A DNA stretch of 64,000 bases from Undibacterium hunanense. GTDB taxonomy: Bacteria > Pseudomonadota > Gammaproteobacteria > Burkholderiales > Burkholderiaceae_D. Each line of letters begins with the position of its first letter. The stretch's first letter is position 1. The stretch spans positions 33,263 through 97,262 of the forward strand of contig NZ_JACOGF010000018.1 in the NCBI RefSeq assembly GCF_014284335.1, written 5' to 3'. This document shows positions 59,176 through 64,000 of the stretch, in pieces. The translations under genes were made by a program, and so were the position numbers. A model generated the notes under the pieces. The model made no database searches and was not told the origin of the DNA. It saw only the letters and a program-made list of their open reading frames with translations.

Positions 59176-60009
59176 TTATTCTCCTGCTTTCTCAGCCGGT
59201 GCTGCAGCGTCAGCTTTTGCGCGTACGCGCTTGGCTGCCGGGGCTGCTGCGCCGGTCGTCGGTGTTTGTCCTTCTGGACGCTTGGCGCGTGGACGGCTAT
59301 TTGGCTTGCCATCATCACGACGTGGGCCACGACGTTTTTTGTCGTCTTCCGGAGTCGCTTCGATAACAGGCGCATCGCCATTTGCCAAACGATCGCCTTT
59401 GTACACCCATACTTTTACGCCAATGATGCCGTAAGTTGTGGATGCTTCGCCGAAGCCGTAGTCGATGTCAGCGCGCAAAGTATGCAGAGGCACACGGCCT
59501 TCGCGATACCATTCTTTACGTGCGATTTCGATACCGTTCAAACGACCACCAGACATGATCTTGATACCTTGAGCACCCAGGCGCATTGCATTCTGCATCG
59601 CACGTTTCATGGCGCGGCGGAACATGATGCGTTTTTCCAGCTGTTGAGCGATAGAATCAGCGATCAATTGTGCATCGATTTCTGGCTTGCGAATTTCTTC
59701 GATGTTGACGTGAACTGGCACGCCCATCAATTTCGACAAGTCAGCTTTCAATACTTCAATGTCTTCGCCTTTTTTACCGATTACAACGCCTGGACGGGAG
59801 CTGTAAATAGTAATGCGTGCGTTTTTGGCAGGGCGCTCGATAACGATGCGGCCTACAGACGCGTTTTTCAGTTTCTTCTTCAGGTATTCACGTACCTTCA
59901 GATCTTCGATGAGCATGCTGGCAAAGTTACCATTGCCAGCATACCAGCGAGAAGACCAGTTACGTGTTACTGCCAAACGAAACCCGGTTGGATGTATCTT
60001 CTGTCCCAT
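59176..60009 (-). CDS. rpsC: 30S ribosomal protein S3
   Basis: mRNA entry-tunnel protein, 277 residues. KH domain with RPGVVIGKKGEDIEVLKADL, C-terminal domain with GRLNGIEIARKEWYREGRVPLHTLRADIDYG. A basic, Ala/Pro-rich tail of about 55 residues (after DAPVIEATPEDDKK) makes it longer than E. coli S3 (233); extended tails are common in betaproteobacteria. Confidence 0.97.
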   Translation of the reverse strand: MGQKIHPTGFRLAVTRNWSSRWYAGNGNFASMLIEDLKVREYLKKKLKNASVGRIVIERPAKNARITIYSSRPGVVIGKKGEDIEVLKADLSKLMGVPVHVNIEEIRKPEIDAQLIADSIAQQLEKRIMFRRAMKRAMQNAMRLGAQGIKIMSGGRLNGIEIARKEWYREGRVPLHTLRADIDYGFGEASTTYGIIGVKVWVYKGDRLANGDAPVIEATPEDDKKRRGPRRDDGKPNSRPRAKRPEGQTPTTGAAAPAAKRVRAKADAAAPAEKAGE

Positions 60010-60018
60010 CGTGACTCC

Positions 60019-60348
60019 TTAGTTACCAACGGTCACATAAATGTGACAGGATTGTTTAGAGATACGATCACCACGACCCTTAGCGCGTGCTGTGAAGCGC
60101 TTCAGAATCGCACCTTTTTCGACATAGATAGTCTTTACTTTCAGCTCATCGATGTCCGCGCCATCATTGTGCTCGGCGTTTGCAATTGCAGACTCCAACA
60201 CTTTCTTGATGATCGCAGCACCTTTTTTAGGGCTGAATGCCAGGATATTCAATGCCTGATCTACTTTTTTACCGCGAATCAGGTCAGCCACCAGGCGACC
60301 TTTTTGCTCAGACAGACGCACACCGCGCAAATTTGCTTTAGTTTCCAT
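60019..60348 (-). CDS. rplV: 50S ribosomal protein L22
   Basis: 109-residue tunnel-lining protein whose beta-hairpin can confer macrolide resistance when changed. ETKANLRGVRLSEQKGRLVADLIRGKKVDQAL and AIANAEHNDGADIDELKVKTIYVEKG are typical. ATG 60348 is preferred to the adjacent ATG 60351 because AGGA spacing is better. Confidence 0.96.
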   Translation of the reverse strand: METKANLRGVRLSEQKGRLVADLIRGKKVDQALNILAFSPKKGAAIIKKVLESAIANAEHNDGADIDELKVKTIYVEKGAILKRFTARAKGRGDRISKQSCHIYVTVGN

Positions 60349-60357
60349 CATCGGTCC

Positions 60358-60633
60358 TTATCTCTTAGCCTTTTTATCGGCAGCGTGACCCTTGAACGTA
60401 CGGGTCAGCGCGAATTCGCCGAGCTTGTGACCAACCATGTTTTCGGAAACATAAACTGGTACGTGTTGCTTACCGTTATGAACCGCAATGGTCAAACCGA
60501 TGAAGTCCGGCATAATTGTCGAACGACGGGACCAGGTCTTGATTGGCTTTTTGTCTTTAGTCGCTTGCGCGGTTTCGACTTTCTTCACCAGGTGGGCGTC
60601 GCAAAACGGCCCTTTTTTCAATGAACGTGTCAT
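60358..60633 (-). CDS. rpsS: 30S ribosomal protein S19
   Basis: 91-residue head protein that works with S13. TRSLKKGPFCDAHLVKKVE and IKTWSRRSTIMPDFIGLTIAVHNGKQHVPVYVSENMVGHKLGEFA are family standards. 10 bp after rplB. Confidence 0.97.
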   Translation of the reverse strand: MTRSLKKGPFCDAHLVKKVETAQATKDKKPIKTWSRRSTIMPDFIGLTIAVHNGKQHVPVYVSENMVGHKLGEFALTRTFKGHAADKKAKR

Positions 60634-60643
60634 GTTTTATCCC

Positions 60644-61471
60644 TTATTTCTTACCACGGCGTGAGACGATCATCGAAGTAGTACGCTTGTTGCGACGTGT
60701 CTTCTTACCCTTGGTTTGCTGACCCCATGGTGATACTGGGTGACGGCCGGCTGCAGTTTTACCTTCACCACCACCGTGCGGGTGATCGACCGGGTTCATG
60801 ACCACACCGCGAACGGTAGGACGAACACCACGCCAACGCATCGCACCAGCTTTACCGATTTTGCGCAGGTTATGCTCACCGTTGCCTACTTCACCGATTG
60901 TTGCGCGGCATTCGATATGAATACGACGAACTTCACCGGAGCGCAGACGAACCTGAGCGTAAGTACCTTCGCGTGCCATCAGCACAACGCCAGCACCAGC
61001 TGTACGTGCGATCTGAGCACCTTTACCTGGCAGCATTTCTACGCAATGCATAGTTGTACCGACCGGGATATTACGGATAGGCAAACAGTTACCAGATTTG
61101 ATCGGTGCTTGCGAACCGTTCATGACCTGATCACCAGCTGCCATGCCTTTAGGAGCGATGATGTATGCACGTTCACCATCCGCGTAGCACAACAAAGCAA
61201 TGTGTGCTGTACGGTTAGGATCGTATTCAATACGCTCTACTTTTGCAGGGATACCATCTTTGTTGCGTTTGAAGTCAACCAGACGATAATGCTGCTTGTG
61301 GCCACCACCGATATGACGGGTAGTGATGTGACCGTTGTTATTACGGCCAGCAGTTTTTGATTTCTTTTCCAACAAAGCAGCGAACGGACGACCTTTGTAC
61401 AGGCCTTCTGTCACTACCTTCACCATACCACGACGACCTGGTGAGGTTGGCTTCATCTTAACGAGTGCCAT
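60644..61471 (-). CDS. rplB: 50S ribosomal protein L2
   Basis: Near the peptidyl-transferase centre; 275 residues. NGHITTRHIGGGHKQHYRLVDFKRNKDGIPAKVERIEYDPNRTA and the C-terminal GVVMNPVDHPHGGGEGKTAAGRHPVSPWGQQTKG with the essential His are present. 2 bp after rplW. Confidence 0.97.
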   Translation of the reverse strand: MALVKMKPTSPGRRGMVKVVTEGLYKGRPFAALLEKKSKTAGRNNNGHITTRHIGGGHKQHYRLVDFKRNKDGIPAKVERIEYDPNRTAHIALLCYADGERAYIIAPKGMAAGDQVMNGSQAPIKSGNCLPIRNIPVGTTMHCVEMLPGKGAQIARTAGAGVVLMAREGTYAQVRLRSGEVRRIHIECRATIGEVGNGEHNLRKIGKAGAMRWRGVRPTVRGVVMNPVDHPHGGGEGKTAAGRHPVSPWGQQTKGKKTRRNKRTTSMIVSRRGKK

Positions 61472-61473
61472 GC

Positions 61474-61788
61474 TTATGCCCCCTCAGTGAAGTTAATTTC
61501 CTGACCTGGCTTCAAGCATACAAAAGCGCGTCTTGTATGATTGCGGCGGCCATTAAATTTACCGGTACGTTTTTGTTTACCTTGGCGATTTGCTACCTGT
61601 ACAGATTCAACTTGTACTTTGAACAGCAATTCGACGGCAGCTTTGATTTCTGGCTTGGTTGCATCTGGCATAACCAGGAAAACCACTTGCTCATTCTTTT
61701 CAGCAACCATAGTTGCTTTTTCAGAAATCACAGGAGCCAGCAACACCTTCATCAGGCGTTCTTCGCTAATTTTGACTTGTGCGCTCAT
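61474..61788 (-). CDS. rplW: 50S ribosomal protein L23
   Basis: 104-residue tunnel-exit protein. RLMKVLLAPVISEKATMVAEKNEQVVFLV and KPEIKAAVELLFKVQVESVQVANRQGKQKRTG match the family. Starts with a 4-nt overlap of rplD. Confidence 0.97.
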   Translation of the reverse strand: MSAQVKISEERLMKVLLAPVISEKATMVAEKNEQVVFLVMPDATKPEIKAAVELLFKVQVESVQVANRQGKQKRTGKFNGRRNHTRRAFVCLKPGQEINFTEGA

Positions 61789-62408
61789 GCCAGCATCTCC
61801 TCAATCTTTGCCAGTGCTGGCTTGGTGATCAACACTTTCTTGTAGAACACCAAAGAAACTGGATCAGCATAACGTGGCTCAACAACCAATACGTTTGCCA
61901 GGTTACGCGCTGCCAACATCAGGTTTTCATTGAATTCGTCAGTGATGATCAGGACGGAATCCAGGCAACCCATTGCTTTCAGTTTTTCGGACAACAGTTT
62001 TGTCTTAGGTGCATCAACAGCAACATTGTCGACCACATTCAAACGACCTTCACGAGCCAACTGAGACAGAATCGAGCAGATACCTGCGCGATACATCTTT
62101 TTGTTAACTTTGTGAGAGAAGTTCTCATCAGGCGAGTTCGGGAATATACGACCACCGCCACGCCACAATGGAGAAGAAGACATACCAGCACGTGCACGAC
62201 CAGTACCTTTTTGACGCCAAGGCTTCTTGGTTGTGTGATGGACTTCTTCACGATCTTTTTGTTTGCGATTACCGCTACGAGCATTGGCTTGGAATGCAAC
62301 GACGACTTGATGGATCAAGGCTTCATTGTAGTCACGACCAAAGATAGTATCAGGAGCGGCTACATTCGACGCTGCTTGACCTTGTTCGTTTAGGAGCTTC
62401 AGTTCCAT
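61785..62408 (-). CDS. rplD: 50S ribosomal protein L4
   Basis: Tunnel protein of 207 residues and, in E. coli, the autogenous regulator of the S10 operon. The extended loop KKPWRQKGTGRARAGMSSSPLWRGGGRIF is intact. 3 bp after rplC. If L4 feedback operates here, the leader before rplC is its likely target. Confidence 0.97.
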   Translation of the reverse strand: MELKLLNEQGQAASNVAAPDTIFGRDYNEALIHQVVVAFQANARSGNRKQKDREEVHHTTKKPWRQKGTGRARAGMSSSPLWRGGGRIFPNSPDENFSHKVNKKMYRAGICSILSQLAREGRLNVVDNVAVDAPKTKLLSEKLKAMGCLDSVLIITDEFNENLMLAARNLANVLVVEPRYADPVSLVFYKKVLITKPALAKIEEMLA

Positions 62409-62411
62409 GGA

Positions 62412-63068
62412 TTAGGCTCCCTTCTTGGCTTTAACTTTAACAGCAGGAGATACAATCACCTGACCATTTTTTGCACCCGGCACGGCACCCTTCACCAGCA
62501 ACAACTGACGCTCTGCATCAACGCGAGCGATTTCCAGATTTTGCACAGTGCGAGTTGCATCACCCAGATGACCAGTCATGCGCTTACCAGGGAATACACG
62601 ACCTGGATCCTGCGCCATACCGATAGAACCAGGTACATTATGCGAACGGGAGTTACCGTGAGTTGCACGACCAGAAGAGAAATGGTGACGTTTGATAGTA
62701 CCGGCATAGCCTTTACCAATCGTTACGCCTTGCACATCCACTTTTTGACCAGCTTCGAACATACCAACAGGCACAACATCGCCTGCTTTCAATTCAGCAG
62801 CTTTAGCAGCATCAATACGGAATTCTTTTAATACAGTACCAGCTTCAACACCTGCTTTTGCGAGGTGACCGGCAGCCGCTTTTGTTACGCGGGATGCACG
62901 GCGCTGACCGAAAGTTACCTGAACAGCGGAGTAACCGTCTGTTTCAGGAGTTTTGACTTGCGTCACGCGGTTGTTGGATACGTCCAAAACAGTAACCGGA
63001 ATTGAATCCCCGTCATCTGTGAAGATGCGCATCATACCAACCTTGCGACCAACTAGGCCCAAGCTCAT
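62412..63068 (-). CDS. rplC: 50S ribosomal protein L3
   Basis: 218-residue assembly protein near the peptidyl-transferase centre. SLGLVGRKVGMMRIFTDDGDSIPVTVLDV and GTIKRHHFSSGRATHGNSRSHNVPGSIGMAQDPGRVFPGKRM, the latter with the loop containing the hydroxylated/methylated Gln region. ATG 63068 with GGAG upstream; an upstream-extended frame is rejected. First gene after a 222-bp gap with its own promoter. Confidence 0.97.
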   Translation of the reverse strand: MSLGLVGRKVGMMRIFTDDGDSIPVTVLDVSNNRVTQVKTPETDGYSAVQVTFGQRRASRVTKAAAGHLAKAGVEAGTVLKEFRIDAAKAAELKAGDVVPVGMFEAGQKVDVQGVTIGKGYAGTIKRHHFSSGRATHGNSRSHNVPGSIGMAQDPGRVFPGKRMTGHLGDATRTVQNLEIARVDAERQLLLVKGAVPGAKNGQVIVSPAVKVKAKKGA

Positions 63069-63081
63069 TGTTTTCTCCATT

Positions 63082-63148
63082 CTCACCTACGATTGGGTGA
63101 GGCTGATGTTTAAAAAACTTAAACGAATAGGCCAGCAAATGCTGACCT
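63082..63148 (-). promoter_or_regulatory. Hairpin-rich 5' leader before rplC
   Basis: Downstream of the promoter, the minus-strand leader can form AGGTCAGC/GCTGGCCT (63129-63148, loop ATTT), GTTTAA/TTAAAC (63108-63124) and CTCACC/GGTGAG (63082-63101), the last just before the rplC ribosome site. This is the kind of leader that could support translational or transcriptional feedback by a ribosomal protein such as L4; that role is inferred. Confidence 0.6.
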
Positions 63149-63163
63149 ACATCTAAGCCTTCG

Positions 63164-63192
63164 ATTATAGCCTGCGAATTTTTTATTTACAA
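63164..63192 (-). promoter_or_regulatory. Consensus sigma-70 promoter between rpsJ and rplC
   Basis: Minus-strand TTGTAA (63187-63192), 17-bp spacer, TATAAT (63164-63169). It predicts transcription starting near 63157, about 90 nt before rplC. It is one of the best promoter matches in the window. Confidence 0.82.
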
Positions 63193-63290
63193 GACTATTT
63201 ATTTGAATTTTCGAAAAATTGTGGTATGTCGAATTTTCAGTATTTATCTGGAAATACAAATTTGCATCCGTATTTCCCGGCCAATTAGGA

Positions 63291-63608
63291 TTATTGCAAT
63301 TTGATTTCTACGTCAACGCCAGCTGGCAGATCGAGCTTCATCAATGCATCAACTGTTTTGTCAGTTGGGTCAACGATGTCCATCAAACGCTGGTGAGTAC
63401 GGATTTCGAATTGATCACGGGAAGTTTTGTTCACGTGCGGGGAACGCAGTACGTCGAAACGCTGGATACGTGTAGGCAAAGGAACCGGGCCTTTAACAAC
63501 AGCGCCAGTGCGCTTGGCTGTTTCTACGATTTCCAGAGCGGACTGATCGATCAGTTTGTAATCGAAAGCCTTCAGACGGATACGGATTTTTTGATTTTGT
63601 GTGGACAT
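63291..63608 (-). CDS. rpsJ: 30S ribosomal protein S10
   Basis: 105-residue protein, also the NusE transcription antitermination factor. QKIRIRLKAFDYKLIDQSALEIVETAKRTGA and LPTRIQRFDVLRSPHVNKTSRDQFEIRTHQR are the family sequences. ATG 63608 (MSTQNQK) has AGGA six bases upstream; the ATG at 63614 overlaps that site. It follows tuf and is set apart from rplC by 222 bp. Confidence 0.96.
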   Translation of the reverse strand: MSTQNQKIRIRLKAFDYKLIDQSALEIVETAKRTGAVVKGPVPLPTRIQRFDVLRSPHVNKTSRDQFEIRTHQRLMDIVDPTDKTVDALMKLDLPAGVDVEIKLQ

Positions 63609-63740
63609 GTTCATTCCTGTAAAGAGCGAGCCACTAACGGCAGAACCGGTGGCATATTGAATAAAGAGCGAAAACTACACTGGCTGCCGCATCAAATTGA
63701 ATACGACAGCCAGCTAGTATACTACAAATTACGGCAGATA
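63609..63740 (-). promoter_or_regulatory. tuf-rpsJ intergenic leader with hairpins
   Basis: 132 bp. Contains the palindrome TAGTATACTA (63715-63724), CTGGCTG/CAGCCAG (63680-63713) and a GCCAC/GTGGC stem (63633-63657 region) ahead of the rpsJ ribosome site. No clear promoter pair. Confidence 0.45.
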
Positions 63741-64000
63741 TTACTCGATGATTTTAGCAACAACGCCAGCACCAACAGTACGGCCACCTTCACGGATAGC
63801 GAAGCGCAAGCCTTCTTCCATCGCGATCGGGTTGATCAATTTAACAGTGATAGATACGTTATCACCTGGCATGACCATTTCTTTGTCTTTCGGCAACTCG
63901 ATCGAACCAGTTACGTCCGTTGTACGGAAATAGAACTGTGGACGGTAGTTGTTGAAGAATGGTGTATGACGGCCACCTTCATCTTTGGACAGAACATAGA
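63741..64000 (-). CDS. tuf: Elongation factor Tu, C-terminal part (5' end beyond window)
   Basis: About 86 codons of EF-Tu domain 3 ending at TAA 63741-63743. Visible sequences include KDEGGRHTPFFNNYRPQFYFRTTDVTG, IELPKDKEMVMPGDN and the final RFAIREGGRTVGAGVVAKIIE, all diagnostic. The N-terminal GTPase domain lies beyond the right edge. EF-Tu delivers aminoacyl-tRNA to the ribosome. Placement before rpsJ is the usual str-S10 junction. Confidence 0.97.
   Translation of the reverse strand, partial: YVLSKDEGGRHTPFFNNYRPQFYFRTTDVTGSIELPKDKEMVMPGDNVSITVKLINPIAMEEGLRFAIREGGRTVGAGVVAKIIE

Noticed and set aside
59266..60624. 452-codon open frame (+) antisense to rpsC, rplV and rpsS
   Set aside because: Shadow of highly expressed ribosomal genes with biased codons. 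The product is His/Cys/Phe-rich with no family pattern.

Overview
The window is a chromosomal segment of a betaproteobacterium in Burkholderiales, most likely family Oxalobacteraceae. The basis is gene order (apt / kdsD-kdsC-lptC-lptA-lptB-rpoN-hpf; pilMNOPQ divergent from ponA and followed by aroK-aroB-dgt; cytochrome c4-resB-ccsB beside engB-hemB; the tuf-S10-spc-alpha ribosomal block with infA after secY), an SAH riboswitch before ahcY, and a base composition near 50% G+C by eye. I cannot fix the genus; Undibacterium-like composition is a guess. No prophage, transposase, CRISPR array, tRNA or rRNA was recognised.

Layout. 1-2.5 kb: the 3'-truncated ahcY with its riboswitch, a GNAT acetyltransferase and apt (all minus). 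2.5-10.2 kb: a CPA2 cation/proton antiporter (minus), divergent from a plus-strand operon for Kdo synthesis and LPS export (kdsD, kdsC, lptC, lptA, lptB) that runs into rpoN and hpf. 10.2-12.6 kb: an accessory-looking island in which one HIBCH-like enoyl-CoA hydratase-family gene lies between two inverted copies of a large palindrome-rich repeat. 12.6-17.5 kb: a branched-chain amino-acid ABC transporter (livJ, livH, a livM-livG fusion, livF; minus). 17.5-29 kb (minus): DUF4197 protein, dgt, an aroK-aroB fusion, a lipoprotein of about nine Ig-like repeats, and pilQ-P-O-N-M. 29.3-32.8 kb: PBP1A gene, cyaY, a tiny lptM-like lipoprotein gene and a PlsC-type acyltransferase. 32.9-38.9 kb (minus): msrQ, msrP, ccsB, resB and cytochrome c4. 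39.1-45.7 kb (plus): engB, hemB, then lysoplasmalogenase-like, alkylglycerol-monooxygenase-like and CorA-like genes that overlap one another, then sbcB. 45.8-48.7 kb (minus): 1-Cys peroxiredoxin, dsbD, cutA. 48.9-64 kb (minus): rplQ-rpoA-rpsD-rpsK-rpsM-rpmJ-infA-secY back through spc and S10 to rpsJ and the 3' part of tuf.

How the genes work together. The kds/lpt block makes Kdo and supplies inner-membrane and periplasmic parts of the LPS bridge; lptM probably assists the outer-membrane part. The pil block is the type IV pilus alignment subcomplex and secretin, with an unusual repeat lipoprotein added downstream. The ccs, c4, hemB, msrPQ and dsbD genes share a theme of haem and periplasmic redox biology.

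The most interesting signal is the repeat pair at 10397-10833 and 12063-12428. The copies have diverged, yet their hairpin stems changed on both arms together, so structure rather than sequence appears to be conserved. Other points worth a look are intrinsic-terminator-like hairpins between the last genes of the alpha operon, a consensus promoter with a hairpin-rich leader between rpsJ and rplC, a 143-bp imperfect palindrome before resB, the Ig-repeat lipoprotein inserted into the pil-aro block, and a possible ether-lipid catabolic gene pair.
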